From NCBI GenBank assembly GCA_035491895.1, contig DATJJY010000084.1, positions 1 through 64,000 on the forward strand: a stretch of DNA of 64,000 nt, written 5' to 3'. Below are positions 25,190 through 33,412 of this stretch, piece after piece. The notes under the pieces were generated by a model, which saw only the letters and a list, made by a program, of their open reading frames with translations, was not told the DNA's origin and did no database searches. Both the position numbers and the translations under genes were made by a program. The DNA is from DASTHG01 sp035491895 (GTDB taxonomy: Bacteria > Gemmatimonadota > Gemmatimonadetes > Gemmatimonadales > GWC2-71-9). Numbering within the stretch: position 1 is the stretch's first letter; each line of letters starts with the position of its first letter.

Positions 25190-27352
25190 CTACGCTTTTT
25201 CGAGCAGCGCTTTGAACCGCGGATCGTCGTGCAGTGCGACCAGATCCGAATCGTTTTCGATCCAGCCCCGCAACCCGAACCCCAGCTGAATCGCTTTCTC
25301 GAGGCAGGCGAACGCCTCGTCATGCTCACCCTGCACGGCGTAAAAGCAGCCGACGTTGTAGAGCAGCCCGGAATCCTCGGGGTCGATTGCCAGCGCCCGT
25401 TTCGCCCATTCGAGCCCGCGCTCGCGCTGGCCGATGTGCGCCAGCTCGATCGCCCCGAGACAGAGCGCGCGGGGATCGTCCGGGTTCAGCTCGACGTAGC
25501 GCTCCACCAGCTCCCACGTGTTGCGGTGGGCCGCTTCGGCGTCCGCCGTACGACCCAGCCCCTCGTACGTTTGAGCGAGGAACGACGCCGCCTGGTAGTC
25601 GTCGGGGCGGAGCCGGCTCGCCGCCTCGAACGACCGCGACGCTTCGGCAACCTTGCCCTGCCCGTACTTGACCCGGGCGTAGTAGTAGTGGGCTTCGAAC
25701 AGCTTGGGGTTCAGGCGAATCGCCGTTTCGAACTCCTGCTCGGCCTCCGCCTGTCGTCCCCCGAACGCCAGCGCCATACCGCGCGACGTATGGGCCTCGG
25801 CCAGCTGGGGATCGAGCTCGAGCGCCTTGCGGCTCGCACTGTCGGCCTGCTCGAGGTGGGCACCGCTGGCATCCCAGTACGTGTAGATGAATGAGCAGCA
25901 ATCCGCGATGCCGGCGTAGGCGAGCGCGTAGTTCGGGTCGATCTCCTTGGCGCGCTCGAACATCCGGCGCGCGTACTCCACGCTCTTGCGACGCCACTGA
26001 TGGAAGAACTGCCGGCCCCGCAAGTAGTACTCGTATGCCTGCACGTTCGCCGTGGGCGCCTTTTCGATGGCCCGCTTTTCGTCGTCGCTCAGCACCACAC
26101 GCAGCGCCTTCACGATGTTGCCGGCGATTTCCTCCTGAATCGCGAACACGTCTTCCATGTCCCGGTCGTAGCGCTCCGACCAGAGGTGATAGCCGTCCGC
26201 CACGTTGATCAGCTGCGCCGTGATGCGCAGCCGGTTCCCCGCTTTCCGCACGCTGCCTTCGAGGACCGTGCCGACGCCAAGCTGCTCCCCCACTCTCCGG
26301 ATATCGAGGTTCTGTCCCTTGAACGCGAACGCCGACGAGCGCGACGCGACCCGCAGCGCCTGGATCTTCGTCAGGGCATTGAGGATTTCTTCGGCCATCC
26401 CCTCGCAGAAGTACTCCTGATCGCGCTGGGGGCTCATGTCGGCAAGGGGAAGAACGGCGATGGACTTGGCCGCGGCGTGCGCGGCGGTGGCGGGCATCGT
26501 GCCGGGAGGAGTCGACACCCCCGACGACTTCAGCGCCTGGGCGAACTGGTTGGCCGACGCGAAGCGATCACTGGGCGATTTCGACAGCGCCTTCGAGACC
26601 GCCGCGTCGAGCCAATCGGGCAGACCGCCGCGGCGATCCCGCAGAGGCGGGGGCGGGTCGGTGAACAACTTCGCGATGATCGCCTGCGGGGTCGGGCCGG
26701 CGAACGGAACGCTGCCTCCCAGCATCTCGTACAGCATCGCCCCCAGTGCGTAGATGTCGCTCCGGCCGTCCAGCTCCGGCTCCCCTGCGGCCTGCTCGGG
26801 GCTCATGTACGCCGGCGTGCCGATCGCCGCGCCGGTTTGTGTCAGGTTCTCCGCCGCTGCCGCACTGACCGCCTTCGCGATGCCGAAATCGGTCACCACC
26901 GCTTCGCCGTCGTGCAGCATCACGTTCTCGGGCTTGATGTCCCGGTGCACCACCTGGTGACGGTGCGCGTAATCGAGTGCGGCAGCCACGGAGCGGGCGA
27001 TCTGCACCGCGTCGTCGACCGGGAGCTGCCGGGAGCGCTCCAGCCGTTGCCGCAGGCTCTCCCCCTCGACGAAGGGCATCACGTAAAACAACAGGTCCTG
27101 CGCTTGTCCGGAGTCGTAGAGGGGGACGATGTGGGGATGCTGCAGGCCGGCGGCGATCTGGATCTCCCGCAGGAATCGCTCGGGGCCGAGGCTGACGGCC
27201 AGCTGCGGATGCAGCACCTTCAAAGCGACGGACCGGTGGTGGCGCAGGTCCTGGGCGAGAAACACGGTCGCCATGCCGCCACGGCCGACCTCGCGGTCGA
27301 CCTGGTAGCGGTCGGCCACCGCGGTCCGGAGGCGATCGATCAACTCGGTCAT
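25190..27352 (-). CDS. Ser/Thr protein kinase with TolB-like and TPR regions
   Basis: A 720-residue protein. Residues 15-275 are a Hanks-type kinase: glycine loop GRGGMATVFLA, Lys45 in VALKVL, catalytic HRDIKPEN (Asp138), DFG at 155-157 and APE-like TPAYMSPEQA. There is no transmembrane helix after the kinase. About residues 300-430 form the TolB/FlgO-like module seen with adenylate cyclases and kinases (SIAVLPLADMS, then AEEILNALTKI and DGYHLWSERYDRDMEDVFAIQ). The rest is TPR repeats. This layout is abundant in Gemmatimonadota and Acidobacteriota. ATG 27352 (MTELIDRL) is preferred over TTG 27364. It precedes the two GT-C genes and may control them or their pathway. Confidence 0.93.
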   Translation of the reverse strand: MTELIDRLRTAVADRYQVDREVGRGGMATVFLAQDLRHHRSVALKVLHPQLAVSLGPERFLREIQIAAGLQHPHIVPLYDSGQAQDLLFYVMPFVEGESLRQRLERSRQLPVDDAVQIARSVAAALDYAHRHQVVHRDIKPENVMLHDGEAVVTDFGIAKAVSAAAAENLTQTGAAIGTPAYMSPEQAAGEPELDGRSDIYALGAMLYEMLGGSVPFAGPTPQAIIAKLFTDPPPPLRDRRGGLPDWLDAAVSKALSKSPSDRFASANQFAQALKSSGVSTPPGTMPATAAHAAAKSIAVLPLADMSPQRDQEYFCEGMAEEILNALTKIQALRVASRSSAFAFKGQNLDIRRVGEQLGVGTVLEGSVRKAGNRLRITAQLINVADGYHLWSERYDRDMEDVFAIQEEIAGNIVKALRVVLSDDEKRAIEKAPTANVQAYEYYLRGRQFFHQWRRKSVEYARRMFERAKEIDPNYALAYAGIADCCSFIYTYWDASGAHLEQADSASRKALELDPQLAEAHTSRGMALAFGGRQAEAEQEFETAIRLNPKLFEAHYYYARVKYGQGKVAEASRSFEAASRLRPDDYQAASFLAQTYEGLGRTADAEAAHRNTWELVERYVELNPDDPRALCLGAIELAHIGQRERGLEWAKRALAIDPEDSGLLYNVGCFYAVQGEHDEAFACLEKAIQLGFGLRGWIENDSDLVALHDDPRFKALLEKA

Positions 27353-27370
27353 GGGAACAGCCAAGATACC

Positions 27371-27385
27371 GGGGGCGGTGCCCCC
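27371..27385. terminator. GC hairpin between tRNA-Cys and the kinase gene
   Basis: GGGGGC (27371-27376), loop GGT, GCCCCC (27380-27385). It lies in the path of leftward transcription from tRNA-Cys and 18 bases upstream of the kinase start. The tail is not U-rich, so it may instead be a leader hairpin. Confidence 0.35.
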
Positions 27386-27507
27386 GCGCGATTGCGAACC
27401 CGAGCGCTACCCGTGCCTGAGCTTCCGTGCATGAGTCGCTACTTCGGGACGTGCGCAGTCACCAACTCGGAATGGCGCGATCGGGGAACGCCGGTGGTCC
27501 CGCTGAG

Positions 27508-27579
<72 letters not shown>

Positions 27580-27627
27580 GGAGAGTGGGAAAGCTGACCA
27601 GCCGGTGGGCGTTCTGCAAGAACCTCG

Positions 27628-28041
27628 CTAGCGCTGCGGCCTCTTCAGCTTCACGACGATCGCAACCTGTCCGTCGGTCGGGCCGTACCGGCTCGCGGTC
27701 TCATTCTGGCTCAGAAAGCGCATCTCCTGGATGTTCTCCGCTGCGATGGCCTTCAGATAATCGACGTCACCGACATTGAAGTCGTTGAGGTACACCTTGA
27801 CCGGCGCGACCTGGACCGACTGACCCACGGTCCCCACCGATTGCATCGTGATGTCGGACGGATGCAGCCACATCGGCCGCAGTCGAGCCACCGCCTCGTA
27901 GGCCGTCGTGATGTTGTCGCCCTGCTTCCCGATCTCCTCTGCCGTCAGCACGTTCTTCTGCCAATGCTGACCGTACAGGGGCACGTACCCACCGAATGTC
28001 GCAACCGCGAACGTGAGCACGGCAATGGTTGGCGTTCGCAT
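27628..28041 (-). CDS. Secreted protein with TonB plug-like segment
   Basis: A 137-residue protein with a signal peptide (MRTPTIAVLTFAVATFGGYV, cleavage near YGQ). The mature part ends in PVKVYLNDFNVGDVDYLKAI followed by ENIQEMRFLSQNETASRYGP and GQVAIVVKLK. This resembles the plug domain of TonB-dependent receptors, where a short named variable, a position and a path to a beta-strand are read, but no barrel follows. Stand-alone plug-like proteins of this size recur in Gemmatimonadota; that is from memory of the group, not tested here. The start ATG 28041 has GGGGGAT upstream. The function is unknown. Confidence 0.7.
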   Translation of the reverse strand: MRTPTIAVLTFAVATFGGYVPLYGQHWQKNVLTAEEIGKQGDNITTAYEAVARLRPMWLHPSDITMQSVGTVGQSVQVAPVKVYLNDFNVGDVDYLKAIAAENIQEMRFLSQNETASRYGPTDGQVAIVVKLKRPQR

Positions 28042-28124
28042 TGATCCCCCTGTTTGGCGAAGAGTCGGACGGCACCGTCACCCGTAACATAGGGGGTTCG
28101 GCGTCGCCGGCGAGGGGCAGGGAG

Positions 28125-28721
28125 TCAACTCCACGGGGCTCGCGCACTTGGCGACCGCGACCCCAGCTCGGCTGCCAACCCGCGCAGCATCAATCGGCGA
28201 AAGATGTCGTCGACGTCCTGGGGCGGGACCTTCGCACCCTGGTCGAGCCACCAGGTGAGGACGGCCATGAAGGCGCCGGCAATGTACTGAGCGGCCAGGC
28301 TTCGCTGGTCGCGGGCGCCCTTGAAACCGAGCGCCTTGAGGTCGAGGGCGGCAAGGTCGGCGATCGTACTGCGGATGCGCTGCACCACAAATCCTCCACT
28401 CCCTCGCCCTACTATCGACGCGTACACTGGGAGATGCTCGCGCGCGTGCTCGAGCATCGCGAGGCTGTAGCCGAGACCCGGTGCCTGTCGCTGTCGCTCC
28501 AGGAGAAATGCCCGGAGGTCCTCCAACCGGCTCGCGAGCAGGGTCTCCTTGTCGGCGAAGTGAGCATAGAACGTCGCCCGTCCGACATTCGCCTTGTCGA
28601 TGATGTTCTGGACGGTCGTCGCCTCGTAGCCCTTCTCGATCATCATCGCGATCAACGCGTCCTGGAGGAGCTGGCGCGTGCGTTGCACGCGCCGGTCTGG
28701 CCGCTTTGGCGGCGTGGCCAT
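28125..28721 (-). CDS. TetR-family transcriptional regulator
   Basis: A 198-residue repressor. The N-terminal HTH (about residues 12-58) is typical: RTRQLLQDALIAMMIEKGYEATTVQNIIDKANVGRATFYAHF written across the domain, with the recognition helix near VGRATFYAHFADKETLL. The C-terminal part resembles TetR_C ligand domains with LTWWLDQG. ATG 28721 is preceded by AGGCAGG. It is divergent from the membrane-PBP gene at 28910. Its own promoter contains a perfect palindrome in the spacer, so autoregulation is likely. It probably controls the divergent gene as well. Confidence 0.9.
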   Translation of the reverse strand: MATPPKRPDRRVQRTRQLLQDALIAMMIEKGYEATTVQNIIDKANVGRATFYAHFADKETLLASRLEDLRAFLLERQRQAPGLGYSLAMLEHAREHLPVYASIVGRGSGGFVVQRIRSTIADLAALDLKALGFKGARDQRSLAAQYIAGAFMAVLTWWLDQGAKVPPQDVDDIFRRLMLRGLAAELGSRSPSARAPWS

Positions 28722-28842
28722 ATCACCTGCCTCTAGTGAATTGGGCACGCGATCCCGTCTCGAACCGAACACACCCGCGTCCCTTGTTCCGAATCGGACA
28801 CCCGTGCCACTCGTGTCGATGGCCAATCCCATAATACGTGAC

Positions 28843-28888
28843 ACATTATTCGTTAACGAACAGTATGTCAAGAAAAGAATAGTATGTC
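28843..28888. promoter_or_regulatory. Divergent tetR / membrane-PBP promoter with palindromic operator
   Basis: For tetR (minus strand), TTGACA at 28871-28866 is separated by 17 bases from TAATGT at 28848-28843. The spacer holds the perfect 12-bp palindrome TTCGTTAACGAA (28849-28860). On the plus strand AGTATGTC occurs twice in direct orientation (28862-28869 and 28881-28888), and TAGTAT (28880-28885) could be the -10 of the rightward gene. A strong SD, GGGAGG, precedes ATG 28910. Confidence 0.65.
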
Positions 28889-28909
28889 CACAATAGTCGG
28901 GAGGTCGTC

Positions 28910-30406
28910 ATGCACACGTCCGCGCGCCAATCGCTACTCAGCGTCATGCTCAGCGCGGTGATCATCGGCATCAATCACCTCTACTCAATAGGTCCGCGGG
29001 CCATTGGTCTGGGTGCGATGCTGCTCCTCGTGCCCGCCGCCCTGCTGTGGTGGTTTCGCCGAACGCAGAGTCGCGTGGCCTTCGCCGGCTACTTGCTCAT
29101 GAATGCCTGGATCGTGATCGGGTTCGGACTGTGGGAGGGTCTCTGGAGGATCACGCTGCCCCTGTTCCTGGGTACGCTGCTCGCTTCGCTGTCGACGACG
29201 TTTCCGAGTCCGACCCTCGGCGCCTACGGCTTCGAAGCGACCGGGATACTGATGTTCATCGGGAGTCTGTTCGTCGCGTACCACGCGTTCACACTCGTTC
29301 AGGTGAGGCGGCCGACGGCGGCAGGCGGCCGCGGCCGTTTCGCAACGGGCGCCCTCCTGGCCGTCGCGGTGCTGGTTGCCGCGTTTGTATGGACGGACCA
29401 GGATCGCTGGACCGCTCCCGCCAACGGCGTCGTCAAGATCGGCGTCATCGTGCCGAAGAGCGGGCCGTTTGCCATCCTCGGCAATTCATTCCTGAAGGCG
29501 GTGCAGGTCGCCCGGCAGGATCTGCGCGGCACGAAATACCAGTACCAACTGGTGATGGTCGACGTCGGCTCCGATCCGCGGACAGCGGGCGCGGCAATCC
29601 AGCGCGCGATCCGGGTTGATCGCGTCGACGCCATTGTCGGCGGCATCTCGCTCTTCGGTCAGGTGACCAAGCCGCTCGCCACCAAGGCGCGTATCCTGCA
29701 GACCTGCGTGTGCAGCGTCACGATCATCGGTGACGGTGCGTACAACTTCACGAATATCCCAACGCCCGAAGCTGAGGGCATTCGCTGGGTGCAGGAGGCG
29801 CGGCGACGGGGCATCACCACCGTCGCGATGCTGAGCGGGCTGTATCCGCCGAGCATCCAGGGTCATGTGACGGCGGTCAAGACGGAGGCGGCCCGAGAGG
29901 GTGTACGCATCGTATCCGATCAGACCTTCGACACCGGGACGACCGATTTCCGCGCGATGATCGAGCGCGCCGAAGCCGGTCATCCGGACGTGTACTACGT
30001 CGAAGCGCCCGAGCCGGCACTCGATCAGCTGGCCCAACAGCTGTCCGCGACCGGCATCCACGACTTCACATCGGTCGTGGCGCCGTCGCTCAGCACACAG
30101 CCCGAGTTGTTCGAAGGGACGTGGTACACCGACAGCGATCTGCGCGACTTTGGCTTCAAGCGGCGGTTCGAGGAGATGTACCCCGGAACGCAGTTCGCGA
30201 CGCACATGATGCCGTATGCGTACGACGACTTCAACCTGATCGTGCAGGCATATGAGCGTGGCCAGAATCCCGCGGTCTATGTCCGAAACATCACAGGCTA
30301 CGAGGGGATGGCCGGCCCGGTGAAGAAAGCGCCGCGCAGCGGGAACTTCGAGTCCATGCCGGCGGTCTGGACGATCAAGAACGGCAAACCCGCGTTGGTG
30401 CACTAA
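28910..30406 (+). CDS. Membrane-anchored periplasmic binding protein (LivJ-like) fusion
   Basis: A 498-residue protein with an unusual layout. Residues 1-165 hold about six hydrophobic segments (near 8-24, 32-49, 58-75, 80-93, 110-130 and 145-161). Residues 175-498 are a type I periplasmic binding fold of the branched-chain amino acid receptor class: VVKIGVIVPKSGPFAILGNSF, then VDAIVGGISLFGQVTKPLA and DVYYVEAPEPALDQLAQQL. No ABC permease or ATPase gene is nearby. It could be a ligand-sensing membrane protein or a tethered receptor for a transporter elsewhere. SD GGGAGG precedes ATG 28910. It is divergent from tetR and followed closely by a 46-residue membrane peptide. Confidence 0.82.
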   Translation: MHTSARQSLLSVMLSAVIIGINHLYSIGPRAIGLGAMLLLVPAALLWWFRRTQSRVAFAGYLLMNAWIVIGFGLWEGLWRITLPLFLGTLLASLSTTFPSPTLGAYGFEATGILMFIGSLFVAYHAFTLVQVRRPTAAGGRGRFATGALLAVAVLVAAFVWTDQDRWTAPANGVVKIGVIVPKSGPFAILGNSFLKAVQVARQDLRGTKYQYQLVMVDVGSDPRTAGAAIQRAIRVDRVDAIVGGISLFGQVTKPLATKARILQTCVCSVTIIGDGAYNFTNIPTPEAEGIRWVQEARRRGITTVAMLSGLYPPSIQGHVTAVKTEAAREGVRIVSDQTFDTGTTDFRAMIERAEAGHPDVYYVEAPEPALDQLAQQLSATGIHDFTSVVAPSLSTQPELFEGTWYTDSDLRDFGFKRRFEEMYPGTQFATHMMPYAYDDFNLIVQAYERGQNPAVYVRNITGYEGMAGPVKKAPRSGNFESMPAVWTIKNGKPALVH

Positions 30407-30420
30407 GGAGGATAGGGAAA

Positions 30421-30561
30421 ATGAGCACACGAGCACTTCGCTGGACCGCCATCGCCGTACTCATCGGCGTCGCGCTGAGTGGAGCGTACCTGATCGTCGC
30501 GCACAATAGCCCGGCGTTGAGCGTCACGGCCGGAGCAACGTCCGCTGGCGTATTCCACTAG
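30421..30561 (+). CDS. 46-residue single-span membrane protein
   Basis: A small gene with a very strong ribosome binding site: TAAGGAGGATAG ends eight bases before ATG 30421, and the upstream gene's stop lies inside this stretch. The product begins MSTRALRWTAIAVLIGVALS, one basic-then-hydrophobic segment (about 7-27), and ends in a small polar tail (SAGVFH). It is cotranscribed with the membrane-PBP protein (14 bases apart) and followed by a strong terminator, which supports it as real. It could be an accessory subunit of the membrane domain upstream. No family is recognised. Confidence 0.7.
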   Translation: MSTRALRWTAIAVLIGVALSGAYLIVAHNSPALSVTAGATSAGVFH

Positions 30562-30580
30562 CAGGAATGCCTGCGCAGCG

Positions 30581-30617
30581 GCCAGAGGCCTCGGACTCCG
30601 AGGCCCCTGGCTTGTTT
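30581..30617. terminator. Strong bidirectional intrinsic terminator
   Basis: GCCAGAGGCCTCGG (30581-30594) pairs with CCGAGGCCCCTGGC (30598-30611) over a three-base loop with a single A/C mismatch, followed by TTGTTT. It separates two convergent genes. Confidence 0.85.
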
Positions 30618-30621
30618 GGAC

Positions 30622-31800
30622 CTACGGCGCGACCGGCGTCGCCACGTACGTCCGGATCTTCCCGCTCGGCAGCTCGACCAACCGCCCCGTGATCACGCCC
30701 GAGTCGTTGATCGCCCTCGCCGACCAGAGCAGGTTGGTGAACCCGGGCTCCAGGAGGTCCTGCAGCCGGTGCATCTTGCCGTTCTGCCACAGCACCGCAT
30801 TGCAGACGTCGGCGCAGGAGACGCCCACGATCTGCCCGCGGTTGTTGACGCCGAGTGCCTGGCTGAACTGATCGCCCTGGAACCGCCCGAGATCCCGCAT
30901 CCCGCCGTCCGCCGTCCAGACGAACGCGTGCAGGCTGTCCCCGTCGAAGTCGCCGTCGGGCGGGTTCGTGAATCCAACGACGACGCCGTTGTCGTTGAGC
31001 GCCATCGGCGTGTTCCAGTAGACGCCGCCCACGTCGCCCAAGTTCACGATCCGGGAGCCATCCCACATCACGGCGTGAATCGCGCTCTTGCGCCCGACCG
31101 CCACGTCGCATTCTCCCGAGATCCCGACCACCTGGCCGCGCTCGTTGATCGCGGTGGCGGCGGACGTCGAGTCTCCCGGGAACGGCGGCAGCTCGTGCGC
31201 CACCCCACCCTCCCATCGCACCGCCCGGAACTGGAGTACCTGCGGCGCGGTGCACGTCGGATCGTGCACGGCGGTTTCCGCCCACCCCACCACGTGGCCG
31301 CGCGCGTTGACTCCGGCCGCGAAGCCGTTCTCCCCGCCGAGCGTCGGCAACGCGCTCAGCACGCCGTTCTCCCAGACGAATCCGAGACAGACATGGCCGG
31401 TGAAAGCGATGAACGCGGCACAGCTCCATCGCTCGCCCAGCGTATCGAGCGCCGCGGTCTGGGAGATCCCGACGACGGTGCCGCTGTTGTTCAGACCCGG
31501 CCACTGCACGGCGCTGTTCAACCCGGCGATGCCTCCCAGCGTGCCGAGATCGGTGACCGCGCCGTTGCGCCACAGCGCCGCGTGCCGGTTGCCGCTCGCC
31601 GTGCCCGAAAAGCCCGCGACCCATCCGCGATTGTTGATCGCACCGCCCTGGCTGCTCCCAAAGAGGGTGGGCAGCTCATCCACGTGATACGCCGCAACGT
31701 CCGCATTCCGCGCGGCGGCAATGCGCGGTTGGGTGAGGCGCGCATCATCCGCGCATCCGGCGACGGCGGCGACCAGGAATGCCAACGAGACTGAACGCAT
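30622..31800 (-). CDS. HAF-repeat secreted lipoprotein
   Basis: A 392-residue exported protein. The signal peptide ends in a lipobox-like VAAVAGC, so it is probably a lipoprotein. The mature chain is built of repeated modules of about 45-50 residues such as AINNRGWVAGFSG..AALWRNGAVTDLGTLGG, GVNARGHVVGWAE and AINERGQVVGISG. These are HAF (extracellular, beta-propeller-like) repeats. ATG 31800 follows GGAGG and gives a clean signal peptide; the frame could start earlier at 31863. Such proteins lie on the cell surface and their function is unknown. The gene is divergent from the ada-alkA fusion gene and ends at a shared terminator. Confidence 0.86.
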   Translation of the reverse strand: MRSVSLAFLVAAVAGCADDARLTQPRIAAARNADVAAYHVDELPTLFGSSQGGAINNRGWVAGFSGTASGNRHAALWRNGAVTDLGTLGGIAGLNSAVQWPGLNNSGTVVGISQTAALDTLGERWSCAAFIAFTGHVCLGFVWENGVLSALPTLGGENGFAAGVNARGHVVGWAETAVHDPTCTAPQVLQFRAVRWEGGVAHELPPFPGDSTSAATAINERGQVVGISGECDVAVGRKSAIHAVMWDGSRIVNLGDVGGVYWNTPMALNDNGVVVGFTNPPDGDFDGDSLHAFVWTADGGMRDLGRFQGDQFSQALGVNNRGQIVGVSCADVCNAVLWQNGKMHRLQDLLEPGFTNLLWSARAINDSGVITGRLVELPSGKIRTYVATPVAP

Positions 31801-31862
31801 GGTGACGTCCTCCGTGGTGGTGAGGTACTGTTCGATCATGGGGCAGCGGGTGACGGTGCGCA

Positions 31863-31914
31863 CGCCGGTTCCGGACGGGGAATTCGGAGACGAATTCGAC
31901 GTCCGAAACCGGCG
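31863..31914. repeat. 52-base hairpin-forming inverted repeat upstream of ada-alkA
   Basis: CGCCGGTTCCGGACG (31863-31877) pairs with CGTCCGAAACCGGCG (31900-31914) with one mismatch. Inside it GAATTCG/CGAATTC forms a second stem around a GAGA loop. It lies between the divergent HAF gene and the ada-alkA gene, 37 bases before ATG 31952. It may be an operator or a leader structure. Confidence 0.6.
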
Positions 31915-31951
31915 AGTAGGAGCCGTGCGGCGGGGTAGCGTCTCTTACGGG

Positions 31952-33412
31952 ATGCGACTCACCGCCGACATCTGCCAGCGCGCCTTGCGCGCGCGCGACG
32001 CGCGCTTCGACGGGATCTTCTTCGTCGGGATCACGACGACCGGCATCTACTGCCGGCCCGTCTGTCCCTCGCGGGCGGCGGTGCCGACGCGCCGCCGCTT
32101 CTTCGAGTCCGCGGCCGCGGCGGAGCACGCCGGGTACCGGCCCTGCCTGCGCTGCCGTCCCGAGCTCGCGCCGGGTCGCGCGCTGATGGACGCGGTGCCC
32201 CGGCTCGCACGCGCCGCCGCCCTCCGCATCGCCGCCGGCGCCCTCAACGGACACAGTGTCGCCGAGCTGGCCCGCGAGCTGGGCGTGAGCGAGCGCCACG
32301 TGCGCCGGGCGCTGGAGCGGGAGATCGGCGTCTCACCGATCGCGCTCGCCCAGACGCACCGCCTGCTGCTCGCCAAACGCCTGCTCGCCGACACCGACTT
32401 GCCGGTGACCCGTATCGCGTACGCGAGCGGCTTTCAGAGCTTGCGCCGCTTCAATTCCGCGTTTCGCGAACGCTACCGGCTGAGCCCGAGCGCGCTGCGG
32501 CCGCGGCCCCGCTCCGGGCGCCGCGAAACCGACCTGGTACGGTTGACGCTGGCGTATCGGGCTCCGCTCGCATGGGATCCGCTCATCGCTTTCCTGGAAC
32601 GCAGCGCCCTTCCCGGCGTCGAGGTGATCGAGGGACGCGCCTACGGCCGGACGATCGAGCTCGACGGCCTTACCGGCGTCGTCTTCGCGTCCGATGCGCC
32701 GGAACGGACGCATCTGAACATCGATCTGTCTCCGTCCCTGCTCCCGGTCCTGATGCCGCTCTTGGTGCGGCTGCGGCACCTGTTCGACCTCGACGCCGAA
32801 CCCACCGTGATCGACGTCCATCTGACCGAAGGCGGACTCGGCACGCTCGTGAGCCGCCACCGCGGCCTGCGTACACCCGGTGTGATCGACGGCTTCGACG
32901 CCGTGCTCAGCGCGTTGCTGCTCGGGTGGGAACGATCGGGAGAAGTGGCCCGCGAAACGGCGCGGCGTGTGGTCGGGGCATTCGGCGCGGGCATGGACAT
33001 CGGGGCTGCGGCGCTCACGCGACTCGCGCCGACGCCGCAGCGGATCGCGGCAGCGGGGCCCGGCCGTCTCACCGAACTCGGCGTTCCGCCGCGTCGGGCC
33101 TCGGCCCTTGTCGCCGTCGCGCGCGCGCTATCGGACGGGACGCTGCGACTCGAGCCGGGAAGTGACATCGAGGCAGCCAAGCGGGGGCTGCTCGCCATCG
33201 AGGGGATCGGCGATCGCTGCGCGACGACGATCGTGATGCGCGCGCTCTACTGGCCCGATGCGTTTCCCGCTTCGGATCCCGCCCTGCGCCGGGCGGCGGG
33301 GGTGGCGAACCCGCGCGAGCTCCACGCCCGGGCGGAGCAGTGGCGTCCCTGGCGGGCCTACGCCGCCATGCACCTGCGAATGGCCGGCGGGCTACCGCTC
33401 CAGCACGAGTAG
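31952..33412 (+). CDS. AdaA-AlkA fusion: methylphosphotriester acceptor, AraC HTH and 3-methyladenine glycosylase
   Basis: A 486-residue DNA repair and regulatory protein. The N-terminal Ada zinc domain has the four cysteines GIYCRPVC (Cys34 and Cys38) and CLRC (Cys65 and Cys68); one is the methyl acceptor from DNA phosphotriesters. An AraC-type HTH pair covers about 80-175 (SVAELARELGVSERHVRRAL, IAYASGFQSLRRFN). Residues 190-486 are AlkA-like: hairpin GIGDRCATTIVMRAL and the catalytic aspartate in FPASD. The Ogt-type domain of classical Ada is absent. ATG 31952 begins at the Ada domain. It likely senses alkylation and activates its own gene; a large hairpin sits upstream. The 3' end overlaps the convergent next gene by 21 bases. 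Confidence 0.92.
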   Translation: MRLTADICQRALRARDARFDGIFFVGITTTGIYCRPVCPSRAAVPTRRRFFESAAAAEHAGYRPCLRCRPELAPGRALMDAVPRLARAAALRIAAGALNGHSVAELARELGVSERHVRRALEREIGVSPIALAQTHRLLLAKRLLADTDLPVTRIAYASGFQSLRRFNSAFRERYRLSPSALRPRPRSGRRETDLVRLTLAYRAPLAWDPLIAFLERSALPGVEVIEGRAYGRTIELDGLTGVVFASDAPERTHLNIDLSPSLLPVLMPLLVRLRHLFDLDAEPTVIDVHLTEGGLGTLVSRHRGLRTPGVIDGFDAVLSALLLGWERSGEVARETARRVVGAFGAGMDIGAAALTRLAPTPQRIAAAGPGRLTELGVPPRRASALVAVARALSDGTLRLEPGSDIEAAKRGLLAIEGIGDRCATTIVMRALYWPDAFPASDPALRRAAGVANPRELHARAEQWRPWRAYAAMHLRMAGGLPLQHE

